Of a stretch of DNA of 64,000 nucleotides, positions 23,097 through 35,626 are shown piece after piece. Source of the DNA: Desmodesmus armatus. Its lineage: Eukaryota > Chlorophyta > Chlorophyceae > Sphaeropleales > Scenedesmaceae. The DNA lies in the NCBI GenBank assembly GCA_007449985.2, contig VIIQ02000002.1:744001-808000 (forward strand), written 5' to 3'. Both the position numbers and the translations under genes were made by a program. Below the pieces are notes generated by a model. That model was not told where the DNA came from and did no database searches. It worked only from the letters and a program-made list of their open reading frames with translations. Position 1 is the first letter of the stretch. Every line of letters starts with the position of its first letter.

Positions 23097-23950
23097 GGAT
23101 GGGGGGTGTTGGCGCGTGCCGTACGATGGTGCCGGACTGCACAGCAGTGCTGGTTGCAGGTTGTTTGGGTGGGGTTGAACAGCTCCAGCTGCTGCATGGG
23201 CTGTGTCCACCTGTCGGATCGGGAATGCATGCCACCAGCAGCAAGCATTGATGACTTTCGGACCAATCGGACTCGCAGGGGTGTCTTTTGAAAAGTTTTG
23301 AGCAATGTGGCAGCCAGCTTTCGGCCACTAAAATGTCAATAAGTAGCCCCAGCTTTGTATGTTGAGCACAGTGCAGTCATACAGGTTGTGTTAGCCCAGG
23401 TTGACATTACGGCATGTTGCCATGAGTTCGCATCTTGGCCCTGCTGCCATCAAGGCTTGTGACATTGGGACACACTCTCCCCAGGACAGGGCAGATGGTG
23501 ATGCTGAGTGTTGTGTGCAATCCTGAGGCGCATGGGGGCTATGTTGGGCTCTGGTGCTATTGTCAGCAGCTTGTAGCCACCAGTACCATGGTGTGGTTGA
23601 GATGTGAATGTGTAATACAGCAGCATGCCCTACGGGATTGAGGAGTGGGTTTGCATTGTTTTGAAAGCGGCTGGGTGCCGCCCACCCAGGAGTAGTGAGA
23701 CATCATGTTGACTGTCCCAGCAATCCAGAGAGCCTGCCAGCCACTGACGCTACTGGCATACCATGACGAGAAGTTTTTGCTTCAGGGACCCTGCACATGC
23801 TGTCGCCCAACACCTGCAATCTGGCTAGTGTATACTGCACAGTGTGCACCACCACAGAGGAGTTACCAAAGTCTGCAGACAAGCGCAGCCTGTCGTCGAT
23901 CACTCTCAACCATTCCCCTTTTGTCGCCACACAGCTCCCTGTGCGTGGCC
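23097..23950. other. Convergent 3' flank between YLMG and ClpB-like genes
   Basis: About 0.85 kb between facing stop codons. It contains TGTAA at 23611-23615 on the plus strand, a candidate polyadenylation signal for the YLMG gene. No open frame here shows a recognisable domain. Confidence 0.45.
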
Positions 23951-25725
23951 CTACAGCTTCTGTAGCTGCAGTTGTGGCACACCCGCTCCGCTGACATTCA
24001 GCATGGCCACAGCCCACACCCCTCCTGCTCCCTCCTGCAACTGCTGCTGAGTGTCACCGTGCCGCTGCTGCTGTTGGCTGCTGCCCCCAGCAACAGCATC
24101 CATGACAGCAGCTGCCAGTGGCACCAGCAGGTGCTTCCTGATGAGCTGCACCAGGGGCCTGGCACCCTGAGTGTCAGAACACCCAGCCCTGGCCAGCCAT
24201 GCCGCAGCTTGGGGCTCCACCTGCAGCTGCACCCCCTGCAGCAGAGCCTGTGCGACAGCTTGCTGCAGCTGCTGGGCCACTATGGCGGCCATGGTGACGT
24301 CATCCAGGGGTTCAAAATGGATGACGTCATCCACACGGGACCCCAGCTCAGCAATCATGGCGTCTTTGGAGCCACCTGGCTGGCCGGGCCTCATGTTGCT
24401 GCCACTTGCAGTTGCTCCTCCTGCCCCTGTGGCTGCAGCAGCAGGTGTCTGCTCTACTGCTGGCGGTTCATCTGGCTCTGTCAGCTCAGCACCCTCTGAG
24501 CCCGACCCACCCATTGTGTAAAAGCCCCTGCTGCTGCTGCTGTTGCTGCTTGTGAGGTTGCTGCTGCCTGTCATGCATTGTGTCCAGCTGCTGCCATCAC
24601 CCACACCCGCAAGTGTGTGCACACCACGTGCTACACCGCTGGCAGGGGCAGCAGCAGCCCCAGGAGCTCCATCCCCTGAGCCTGCGGATAAGCCTCCTGT
24701 TGGTGCCCCTGCTGCTGCTTGGCCTTGGCGTGTGACTGCGGGCCTGTTAGTGTTGGCTGTGAAGAGGAAGACAGTGCTGCGCAGGTTGATGCTGTGACCC
24801 ATGCTGTCCATCAGGTAGCCCTCCTCAACAGCCTGGCAGGACAGCACACAGGCAGCAGGTGGGAGTAAATAATAGGGGCAGCACGAAGGCAACCCACACA
24901 GCAGCATCTACTGATAGTGGCGGCCCCTATATAGCTGGTGGGGCATGGGGAGGCACAGCTAGGCACAGACAGGCAGGCAGAAAGGCCCCTGCTATGCTGG
25001 CTCAGATGGCATCATCTCAAAGGGGCGCTGGAACCTTTCACCACACACATGAGCTGGAGGATATTGGGCACGTCACATCAATTCCATACCTGCAACAGCA
25101 GCCCCACCACGTCAGGGTGTGCCCGCTCCACATCATCAAACAGCACACAGCTGTGAGGGCGCCGCCGTATCGCCTCCGTGAGCAGCCCGCCCTTGCCATA
25201 GCCCACATACCCTGGTGGTGCCCCCACCAGCCTGCTGATGCTGTGCCTCTCAGACAGCTCACCACAGCTGAACACCAACACACCCTGGGGCTCCCCAGGC
25301 ATCAAGGCCTCTGCTAGGGTCTTGGCCATTGTGGTTTTAGCCACCCCTGACGGCCCCTGAAACAGAAGGCTCAAGGCTGGCCTAGCTGACCCTGCTGCAA
25401 CGGATGAGTTGAGACCCCCTTGGAGGCCTGTGGGGGTGTGTTGGTGGGGTGCCAGGCCCATACGGGACAGCCTCAGCGCCCCGAGCACTGCTGCTACTGC
25501 TGCGTGTTGGCCTTGGACAGCAGCTGACAGGGCTGCCTGTATGGTGTTGAGCTCCTGGAGGGCTGTAGCGGCTGTAGCAGCAGGGGAGGCTGCTGCTGTG
25601 GCTGTAGCGCCTGCAGTGAAGCCTGTGAGAAGCTGCTGGGGGATGCCGGTTGCCTCTGACACAACCTGCAGGATGTCTGTAGGACTGACCACAGCACGGT
25701 CCCCGGCAACAGCTCGCTTAGTTCC

Positions 25726-25759
<34 letters not shown>

Positions 25760-28700
25760 CCAGAAGACTCATGCCTGTGCAGCACACCAGCAGCATCTGC
25801 AGGAGAAGCAGGCCCATGCTCCCCTTGCATGCTGAGGGAAGCAGCATTAGCAGCAGCAGCTGCTGCCACCGCTGCAACAGCATCAAAGGCTGACATGACT
25901 GGCTGCACCACTGGGAGCTGGTACTGACTGGGCACTGCTGCTGCCGTGTCCTCACTGCCATGGCGCTCCTGCACAGCTACAGCAGTCCGTCTGCTAGGAG
26001 GGCCTGAGTGAGCAGCGGCTGTTGCACCGCCCACTGCTGCCACTGCTGCCACGTCAGCAGGTGTGTCAGACAAGCTGACCTGATGCTGACTGGGCGGCCT
26101 CTCTGACACCCACCCACCCTGCTGCTGGGGTCCCCCCGCACCAGATGTGCCGTATGCCCAAGGTGTGTGCTGCTGCTGCTTGTCCAGCAGCACTGTGGTG
26201 CCCAGCTGCAGCTTCTCAGGTGCCACATTGAGGAACCTGAAGCCACAGTGGCCACACCGCAGCCTCACAGGGTCACTGCTCTGAGCAGGCAGCACCACAG
26301 TGCCACAGTGGGGGCACGGCTTGGCGGTGTAGTCAAGCGGACTACTGCACCCCAAGCTGGGCAGTGCTGCTGTCATCTTAGCAGTCGCATCAGCAGACTG
26401 CTGCTGCTGCTGCTGGTGGTGGCTGCCGGCAACTGGGATCGCTGAGGGGTGTGGATGCTGTCGTGCAGCAGCACTGGCAGCTGGAGCCTGGGGCTTTGTG
26501 GGTGGCAGTGCTGCTGCTGAGCCTGTGAAGTCTGGGCGGGCACCATCCCCAAAGATCTGTGCGTGCTTCTTGCGGCGCTCGCTGGTGGTTTGCTTGTGGC
26601 CTGTGAGGAGCATATACAAGCACCAGTTGGCATGGTATGAGTCTTGCGAGGCATGGCAATGCACCTCCATTGACCCGGTGCACTTATTTGTGAGAAGTAC
26701 AGTCACCGACCGTACAAGTACAACTGCAGCTGAGTGTGATGTGTGACACATGTTCGGTCAGCTGCTAGTGCTCCACTTGCTGCTGCTGCTGCTGCTGCTG
26801 CTGTGTGTGTCATACCTTGTGAGCCCTTCAGTGGTGCTGCAGGGCTGGCTCCAAACCACTCCAGCAGCTGCTGCCTGTGCACCTCAGCCTCACCCCGCCA
26901 GCCTTTGGACTGAATCCAACTTGACCAGCTCTGAGCACTGGCACCACCTGGTGGCGGCTGCCGCGGCTGCTGCTGCTGCTGCTGCTGCTGCTGTGGTGGT
27001 GCAGGAGCACCAGCTTGCTGCTTATAGCTGCTGCTTGAAGTATCTGAGGCAGCAGTCACAAGTGTGCTGCCGTGGCTGTGTAGGGTGCCTGAGGACTCAG
27101 CAGCAGGGCTGGTAGTCAATGCAGCAGCAGCAGCAGGAGCCTGCTGCTGCTGCCACTCCTGCATGAAACCCGCCAGGCCAGACCCACTGCTCACCCCCTG
27201 CTGCTGCTCAGCCTGCAACCCTGGCTGCTGACCACTGACACCACTGCTGCTGCGCCTGCCGCTGCCATCGCTGCTGCTGCTGCTGCCGCCAGGTTTGGCC
27301 TTGCTGTTGCCGCTGCTGCTGCTGCTGCCTGATGGGTACGCTGCTGCCAGCCGCACCTTGGCTGCTGCTTCGTCTATGAGGTCTATGGCTGAGTCTGGCA
27401 GCCGGCGCTCAGGAATGTACCTGCAGGAGGCACACATCCACATAGCCAGAACACAACACACGTGACTCCCAGGGATGCAGTCCATGAGCAAGCGCAGTGT
27501 CAACAAACTGTCCACAGAGCCACACAACCACATAGCCACACGCACATACACAGACAGACCTGCAGCTTGAAGCAGGACGTGTGTTGCAACACATCCACAG
27601 TCTGATGCGAATTACATCGTGCCCTTTCAACACACCTCCTGCGGTCTTGCAAACAAAGACAGGCTGGCGCTACCGCCAGCTGTGTTTGCTTTTGGCAGCA
27701 CATAACCAGCCTTACAACCTTGGCACAGCAGGCTGCCAGTCAGTGAGCAGCCAGCAGCAGCACAAGCAGCACCTGTCCAGCAGCACCAGGCTTGTGCATT
27801 GTCCATGCTCACCTCTGTGCTGCTGCTACTGCAGTGGCCAGTGTGTCATGAGGCAGGCTGACGCCATGGAAGGTTTCATAGCGGGGGGCCAGGCCCTCCA
27901 GCAGCTCCAGGCACTCAGCAGGGGAGGGCTCCTCAACAAGGATGGGCTACAGGACCAGCGAGGGGCAGGACATACACAACAGGGCGAGCAAGCAGACACG
28001 ACACGTGCCACAAACATTGGCGACATGGTGGTGACCGCCAGCGCTCGGTGGTGGTGAGCCCCTGATAGCTGTAGCCTTTGACCACCCCCCTGCATGACCT
28101 TCTGAGAAGGCATGGGCTAGTTGGGGGACACACTCAAAGTAGGTTGGGTTGAACCAAGTTTGCCATCATGATGTGTGGACACAAGCTGAAGACCCAGCTC
28201 TGGATGGTGCCAGCTGCACTGTTTGGCAGCAGGGTGGTGCATGTGTCGGCGGTGGCCGCGGCTTGTGTTGCGCACCTGGAACCTGCGTGTGAGGGCTGGG
28301 TCTGTCTCAATGTGCTGCCTGTACTCATCGAGTGTTGTGGCGCCAATGACCTGCAGCTGGGAGCGGGCCAGGGCTGGCTTCAGCATGTTGGCAAAGTCCA
28401 GCCCACCCTCAACGTTGCCAGCACCAACTGCACCACACCATCCAAGACAGGGCAGGGCAGAAAGATGAAGCAACAGGGGCAAAAGCAATGCATCCACTAT
28501 AATCCTCAACTGTTGACGTACCGTGTTGCCTAGCCTGTTGGTCACTTGCATCAATGAACCTCACCACCCCAACACTACACCACACCACCGCCCACCACAT
28601 GCGCTGCTGATGCACCACTACCCACCACATGTGCCGCTGGTGCCTCACCGAGTACGTGTATCTCATCTATGAAGAGCACCACACTGCCCTGCGCAGCCTC

Positions 28701-30471
28701 GCAGTCATGCAGCAGGGATTGCAGCCGCTCCTCAAACTCCCCGCGGTAGGTGCTGCCAGCAACCACAGCAGCAACATCCAGGGCTACCAGGCGCTTGCCA
28801 GACAGTCTGCACCACACACATGACATGACATGACATGCACTTGATGGTTGTAACTCATGTGTTTAACACACATGTACGCTCTTTGTTCACACCCCCCGCA
28901 ACAGCAGCTGGTCAGGCGGCTGTGTTGCAGCACACATAGGACATGCCAGGGAAGGGTGTGCACAAAGCGGAGCAAAGCTAGCTGATAGAGTTGTCCTTGA
29001 TGGCAAAGTTGATGATGTTGTAGGCAGCTAGCTAGCTAGCCAGCAGTCTGCTGCTCGGTGTGCCACAGGCCAGCTCGCAGTGGGCCCCACCAGGCCGCCA
29101 ACTCGAGCCTGTCAGGCACCTCGAAAACATAGCAGCACCTGCATGCCCACAAGACAAGCTGGCTTGCTGGCTGGCTGGCTAGGCTGGCTGTTGCTTTACA
29201 GTTGCTGTGCAGTTGCTGCCTTACCCTGCTGGTGGATGAGCAGCTGCCATCAGCTGGGCGATGCCCTCAACAACCTGCAGGACACAGGCAGGCAGCGTGG
29301 CAGCATACACCCTCAACAACCCAGCAGCCTGGGGTCAATGCATGAGGCATGGCGTGCCAAGCTTTGAGCTCTGTGTGGCTGCTGGAAGGCTAGATGTTGC
29401 CGCAAGATGTTCAATAGCAAGGGGAAGACAATGTGGGATGGACTGGCAGCAAACATGTTCGTATGTGACAGGCGCCTTTCTGCCTGTCAGGCTGCCACGC
29501 TGCTGTGACTACATTGTGCTCACCGCCGTCTTGCCAACACCGGCTTCTCCAATAAGCAGGGGGTTGTGCTTGGTACGCCGCAGCAGGACCTGCAGCCACA
29601 CACACAGGGCCAACAGGGGTGGGAGCTGCAGGCATGGGGCCATGTGAGGCAGCTGCAGCTGCAATGCCAGATGTTTGACCAGCATTCCAACAATGACAGC
29701 GCATACTCTGCTGCTGCCCTATGAATAGGATAAAGTGGACTGTGCGATTGTCTGAGGTTGCTCTACATTCTGCATCCTAGCCATGAACTGATGCTACCAC
29801 CTGTGTGACTGCAACCAGATGGCTGGTAACATGCCCGGTGCTGCCCCTATTCACAGCGGGAGCCCCTTGTGCTGGTCAACCCATGTTGAAGCAGGCCGTG
29901 TACCTGCATGGTGCGCTGTATGACGTCCTGTCTGCCTATGACGGGGTCCAGCAGCTGCCTGCGTGCCTCCTCCGTGAGGTCCCGCCCATAGCGCACCAAC
30001 GCAGGCAGCTGGCGGCTGCGGTCGCTGCCATTCCTGTAGATGGGTTTGGTTGGTATGTCAGTTGTGTGTTTTAGTGCAAGAATGCAGTGCGTGGCCTATA
30101 TGATGCTGGTTCTGCATATGTCAGGGTGCGCCGCTGCTGGCCAGCTGCTGAAATTGCATGCGTTCGCCCACACTGCTGTGGTTGCTCTGGGCGCAGCTAC
30201 ATTCTCGCAGTCTGTACATTCAGTCACCGGGAGGCAGCTGGACACCAAGTTTTCCAGCACGGCTTTGTCACACTTGAGAGGTATCTGGCTCACAGGCCAG
30301 CACACACTGGGCACAGAATGTGTACCTTGCGGCATCCGGGGCGCGTGAAGCCGTGGAAAGCTGCCTCTTGACATGGGGGTTGAATTGCAGGGCTGCAAGG
30401 TAGCTACAAGTTGCTGCCAGCGGGTGGGCACATTGCAGCAGCAGGCTGGCGCATGCTGCACTGGACAGCAT
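23951..30471 (-). CDS. Divergent mitochondrial Hsp78/ClpB-type Hsp100 AAA+ ATPase
   Basis: Eleven exons: 30471-30326, 30033-29904, 29589-29524, 29274-29225, 29138-29103, 28806-28649, 28427-28276, 27946-27813, 27420-26816, 26600-25090 and 24832-23951, giving 1289 residues, all phases consistent. Residues 1 to about 48 form a mitochondrial-type presequence. The Clp N domain is missing, as in yeast Hsp78. D1 is canonical: [20 protein letters not shown], Walker A GEAGVGKT (106-113), pore loop YRGEFEERL, Walker B VLFIDE (187-191), then [18 protein letters not shown]. The ClpB coiled-coil middle domain is replaced by about 580 residues rich in Ser, Gln and Ala. This contains a four-Cys zinc ribbon (C588, C591, C608, C611; CPHCG..CGHCG). 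D2 keeps the GYVGY loop and the GAR sensor 2. Its Walker A is GPSGVAKT, and its Walker B ends FDD instead of DE. A low-complexity insert splits sensors 1 and 2. Confidence 0.85.
29018..29042 (+). repeat. AGCT tetranucleotide repeat
   Basis: Tandem AGCT units in the intron between exons 5 and 6 of the ClpB-like gene. A related CTGG array (GGCTGGCTGGCT-type) lies in the preceding intron at about 29159-29190. Both are non-coding. Confidence 0.7.
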
Positions 30472-30933
30472 TTGCCTGTCAGTGTGTGTGGGCTGCACTG
30501 CAAATGACTATCGCGTATACAGGCCTATGAAACTGCGTGCTGGGTTTGCATGGCTAAAAGCAATCACACGCAGTTACATGGATCATGGAAACGGTTCAGC
30601 TTCATTTCCGGCCAAACGCCACCACAGCAACAGCAGCACAGCTTGAGCACCAAATTCAGGGTGTAGTCAGGCCTCAAAACACAACTGTGCTTCGTTGTCA
30701 TTGGCGACGTGTGACAGTTGCCAACTGCTGCCCCTCACGTGTCTCGTGTGTGTGCGGGCGTGTTGTTCCTTGGCCTGGCCAGTGTGTTGTATTCTTCCAT
30801 GATCACAAGGCTGTGTCAAGGTGGTATTTTGCAACGCCGTTTGCAGTTCAACTGCACAGCTGTTCCGCGCTCATCAGAGTCTGCTTGGCGACGGTCGATC
30901 CAGCGGCAGCAGGCAACAGCACAAGCCACAGTC
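30472..30933. promoter_or_regulatory. Divergent promoter region, ClpB-like and GMP synthase genes
   Basis: About 460 bp between opposite ATG codons, which must carry both promoters. The frame upstream of GMPS ATG 30934 stays open back to about 30718 and includes an in-frame ATG at 30799, so part of this region could be coding. No clear heat-shock element array was recognised by eye. Confidence 0.4.
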
Positions 30934-33900
30934 ATGACTGCAACCGAAACAGCTGCTAACGGGGCCGCCCAGAACGGAAGCCACAGCCTGCACGATGAAC
31001 ACTCCGTTGTGCTGGTGCTGGACTATGGGTCCCAATACACCCAGCTGATCTGTCGCCGCATCCGTGAGGTCGGCGTGTTTTCCATGATGTTCCCTGGTGA
31101 CGCCGACATGGTGGGTGCAACTGCAGCTAACCCGAAAACCGAAACAGCAGCAGCAGGCAGCAGCAGTAGCAGTAGCAACCCGTCCTGGACAGCAACAGAG
31201 CATGCCAGTTTGCTTCTCTGCAAGCTCGTGTATGCATCTAAGTCCACTTGACGTGTGATCCTGCAAACACAGCTCCTTTTGGCATATATCCTTGTATCAG
31301 CAGTCTGTTGTTGTGCCGGCCTGGCCCACGACAACCCTAGCAGCAAAACACGCCCAGGGCTGAACTTTGTCATACTGCATCTGCTGCACCGCTGCAGGAG
31401 CGCATCAAGAGCGTGAACCCCAAGGTCATCATCCTGTCTGGTGGCCCCAACTCTGTGCACGTGGAGGGCTCACCACGCGTCCCTGCAGATTTCTTCGAGT
31501 ACTGCAGGCAGGAAAACATCCCCGTGCTGGGCATCTGCTATGGCATGCAGCTGATCGTGCAGGTAAGCCACTGCCCCGGAAGCAATCTTTGATGTGACAC
31601 ACCCCGTCAGCAACATGCTGCCACATGCCGAAAAGCTTGTGTGGCACAAGTGTACCTTGCTGAGATGCAGACATATGGGCCATATACTTGCAGTAGCAGC
31701 AGCAGCAGCCTGCCTGAGCACGAGCTGCCGGTCAAAGCCCGTTTCTGTTGACGTGGTATATCTGCATATCTGCCACGACTGGCACGCATTGGCCAGCCAG
31801 GACATGCACGCACTGGACCCAACATCACTGTCCTGCTTCACTTGCTGCGCCGCACGGCCCTGCCGCACTGCCTTTGCAGACGCTGGGTGGCACAGTGGGC
31901 AGCGGTGTTGTTGGTGGGGAGTATGGCCGCATGCCCATCAACATCCAGCCAGGCAGCAAGCTGTACAGCTACCAGGACAACACCAAGCCCAACGTGTGGA
32001 TGAGTCATGGTGATGAGGCAACCAAGCTGCCTGACGGCTTCAATGTCGTGGCAAAGAGCGAGCAGGTGCGGGGAGGACGGGGGGGGGGGGGGGGGGACAG
32101 GGAGGGGAGGGAGCGAGGCGAGCTGAATGCAGAGGGGTTTACGTGTGTAGGGAAGGGCGGAGAGAGGGGGGGGGGCGAGCTAGAAGTGAGAGACAGCAAG
32201 TAAGGCCATCCCAGCCAGGAGGGTAGTGCGGCTGGTGTGTTCCTCTCGTCACTCCATTACCCGGGAGGCAGTCTGGCCCCTGATCTGCTGGCCTGCTACC
32301 TCCCAACATTATGCTGCTGCCCTGTCTGTGTGCTGCCTGTCGCTGCTGCTGCTGCTGGTGGTGCTGCAGGGTGCTGTGGTTGCCATTGAGAACCCTGAGC
32401 GCCGCATCTTTGGTCTGCAGTACCATCCTGAGGTGATGCACACTGAGCAGGGCACTGACACCATCAGGCACTTCCTGCTGGACATTGCTGGCCTCAAGGC
32501 AGACTGGACCATGGCAGAGGTGCTGGAGACACAGCTCAAACTCATTGAGCAGCAGGTGGGTGTGGGTGTGTGGCTGTGGGTGTGAAGGGGGGGGGACTCC
32601 GATGATGTAACAGACTGCTGGGCAAGGGAGTGCATGAAGCAGTGTTGAGGGACAGCTGCACACCACGCCTTGAGCATTGCCGGGGGGGGGGTCTTCTCAG
32701 GCTGGAGCGGAAGGGTTGGGTGATGAAGCCTGTGAGAATGTGGATGCTTGTTTCTGACATGGGCATGCCTTGTTGTTGTTCCCGCCTGCTGTCCTGTCTC
32801 ATGTTGTGCTGTGCAGGTTGGCCCCACCGAGCATGCCATCTGTGCGCTGTCTGGTGGTGTTGACAGCACAGTGGCAGCCACGCTGGTGCACCGGGTGCTG
32901 GGTGACAGGCTGCACTGCGTCTTTGTGGACCACGGCCTGCTGCGATACAAGGTGAGCCAGGGCAACAGAGGGACAGAGTTGTGCGGGGTTGTCAAAAGGG
33001 ATGCAAACTGTTTGTGTGGGGCAGTGTGAGGTTTGGGCAGCAGCCTGCAATACAAGCTGTTAGTCTATGGGCAGGCAGGAATTGCCTTCAGCCATGTCTC
33101 TCTGCACCACGCAGGTACACATGGTGTGGTGTGGGTGGAGAGCAACATGTAGGAGAATGAAACCAGGCACACTCTTACGCAGTTCACCTCGCACATTTGC
33201 CATCAGCACCCTGCGCTGCATGGCCTGTCACTGCTGTGCAACACCCACACCTGTTGCTGTGCTGCCCCTCACCTGCATGTTGTCCTGCAGGAGGGTGAGC
33301 GTGTGATGGAGATGTTCACTGAGCACCTGCAACTGCCAGTGACCATGGTGGACCAGAGTGAGTCCATGCTGGCCAAGCTGGCTGGTGTGACAGACCCTGA
33401 GAAGAAGCGCAAGATCATTGGGGCTGAGTTCATCGAGGTGTTCAAGGACTTTGCCAACAAGATGGAGAAGGACCTGGGACACAAGCCAAAGTTCCTGGTG
33501 CAGGTGAGGACTGCCGGCTTGTGGCACCTACTGGCATCTGCTGGCTTTAGATCATGGTGGACAACTCTTTGGACAGTTCATGGTTTGTGCTGCCTGTCTC
33601 GAAACCGCATTAGAGCTGCTGCAGAAGTGGCATTGCTGTTGACAAGCTAGGTTGGTGGGCACATGCTGCTTTAAAGGCAGCAGTTCAGTCTCGGGGGCTA
33701 ACGCAGAGGGGGGGGGGGTGAGGGGGGGGGGACGCCCTGCGCCTCTTGCTGGAATGAACTGTGGTCTTACAACACCTTGGACGCAGCTGTGGATTGTGCC
33801 ATTTTTGGAAACTCAACATCGATCAAACTCAAAAGCCCCTCCATTTTCTGCTGTTCAAGTCCGCGGCGTCAGCTGATTGTTTGTGTGGTGTGTGCTCTGC

Positions 33901-35626
33901 TGTGCTGTGCTGCAGGGCACGCTGTATCCTGACGTGATTGAGAGCTGCCCACCCCCTGGCAGTGGTCAGAAGCACAGCCACACCATCAAGAGCCATCACA
34001 ATGTTGGTGGCCTGCCCAAGGACCTGCAGTTCAAACTCATTGAGCCATTCAGGGAGCTCTTCAAGGACGAGGTGGGTGGGACACAGGGGGGAGCAACGAG
34101 GGTTTGGAGGGGGGTTGAGAAGCGACGATTCCAGTAGTGGGTGGGTCAACGGTGGGACAGGACCCTTGCCAAAAAGATGTACAGGTAAGCCATTGCTGTT
34201 TGGGAAGGTGTGGCTGTCAGTGGACTTGTTGTTTGTTGAGCGCTAGGCAGGCCAGGCAGTGGGGGGGTCCTGACGGTGAGCAGTGCTGTCTAGCGAGTAG
34301 TTGAACATGTGCGCTGCATGGTCATCGCTTGTCACACTGTCGACAGACACACATGTGTTCATTGCTGTTGTGTTGTTGTGCCCCAGGTGCGTGCCATTGG
34401 CCGGCTGCTGGGTGTCCCTGAGACATTCATCAAGCGCCACCCGTTCCCTGGTCCAGGCATGGGTGTGCGCATCCTGGGAGACGTCACAGAGGGGGACGCG
34501 CTAGAGGTGAGCAGCCAGCACACGCCCCAGATGCCGCAGCAGCCTCCAGCTGCACCGACTGATTTTGTGTGGAGCACAGCAGGGGACAAAGGTCATCGTT
34601 GGGGCATGGTCAGCAGCAGTGGTGTCAATTGGAGGGATGACAAAGGCCCCACTTCACATGACACCAAGGCAGCTCTGGCTATCACACCCCACCAGGCGTG
34701 TTGCTGGCAGGTGCCTCAGACTGCTGATGGTATGTATCAGCTGTGTGCTTCCAGGTTCTGACCGTGTGTGTTGCTGTCCTGGCTGCTGCTGCTGCTGCTG
34801 CTGCTGCAGGTGCTGCGCAATGTTGACGAGATCTACGTCAACACCATCAAGGAGTTTGGGCTCTATGATGAGATCTGGCAGGCGTTTGCTGTCTTCCTGC
34901 CCATCAAGAGTGTGGGAGTGCAGGGAGACCAGCGCACACACAGGTGTGTAGATGTGAGGCTGGTGTAGTCTGTTGTGGCGATGCATGAGCGTTACGCTGG
35001 GCAAACTTCAATTTGCTGCCAAACATCACCAACTTGAAGGTCTTGAATCAGGCACAGCACAGCAGTCTTGCCCCACCCTGGTGTCAGATGGCTGCACTAC
35101 ATGGCCTGGATAGTTGGTCTTGTTTTGGGTGCCTTTCCTGGTTTGGTGTTGCCAGCTGACGTCCAAGCTACTCTTTTGTTTGCCTGTGTGCCTGCAGTCA
35201 TGTGGTGGGTCTGCGTGCAGTGTGCAGCAGCGACGGCATGACAGCAGACTGGTACGCCTTCACGCCAGAGTTCCTGCGCACCGTGTCAGCGCGCATCTGC
35301 AACCAGGTGAGCTGACAGGGCAGCAGTAGCAGCAGCATCAGGGTTGTGGGGCCGTGACGTGGTTCTCCTAGGATTAGTGTCTGCAGTCATGGCTCCAGAT
35401 GTCGACATAGAACTACACAAGCCTGTCTATGTCCTGTACTGTGGTAGGGAGGGCGTCCGCACATGTTTTGCTGACCACACAAAGTGGTACTTGCTTGACT
35501 GAATGTTCCTTTTGCTGTTGCTGTCTGTGTGTGTCCCGCCCTTTGAACTCTCAACAGGTGCGGAGCGTCAACCGTGTGGTGTATGACATCACCAGCAAAC
35601 CTCCCAGCACTATTGAGTGGGAGTAA
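30934..35626 (+). CDS. guaA: GMP synthase (glutamine-hydrolysing)
   Basis: Eleven exons: 30934-31110, 31398-31562, 31880-32065, 32370-32555, 32817-32951, 33291-33503, 33916-34071, 34387-34506, 34810-34943, 35198-35306 and 35558-35626, giving 549 residues. The protein converts XMP, ATP and glutamine to GMP. It has an N-terminal class I glutamine amidotransferase domain with nucleophile C106 in GICYGMQ and the H195-P-E197 pair in YHPEV. The ATP pyrophosphatase domain follows, with P-loop SGGVDST (250-256), and then the dimerisation domain ending [13 protein letters not shown]. Length and motifs match the cytosolic enzyme. All introns but the ninth are phase 0. An in-frame upstream ATG (30799) would add a basic 45-residue extension; the downstream start is preferred because TATETAANG begins the usual short acidic leader. 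Introns hold long poly-G tracts. Confidence 0.95.
32079..32096 (+). repeat. Poly-G run (18) in GMP synthase intron
   Basis: Eighteen consecutive G residues a few bases after the exon 3 donor (intron starts 32066). Shorter G tracts follow at 32168-32176 and, in intron 6, at 33707-33731. Long sense-strand G tracts here could form quadruplexes in the transcript. Confidence 0.85.
34781..34809 (+). repeat. CTG triplet run forming a 3' splice site
   Basis: About seven CTG triplets directly abut exon 9 of the GMP synthase gene and supply its CTGCAG acceptor. The triplet tract takes the place of a conventional pyrimidine tract. Confidence 0.7.

Noticed and set aside
29018..29042. AGCT array as a mobile-element end or recombination site
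   Set aside because: Only a simple tetranucleotide repeat within an intron, with no element nearby.
30310..30378. Alternative ClpB-like start at the minus-strand ATG encoding [11 protein letters not shown]
   Set aside because: Its phase at the exon 1 donor is wrong for exon 2. The frame from ATG 30471 gives the correct phase and a better presequence.
23951..30471. Interpretation as two separate genes (a D1 ATPase and a ClpX-like zinc-binding ATPase)
   Set aside because: All eleven exons join in phase, the D2 has ClpB-type motifs rather than ClpX ones, and no stop or promoter-like break lies between exons 9 and 10.
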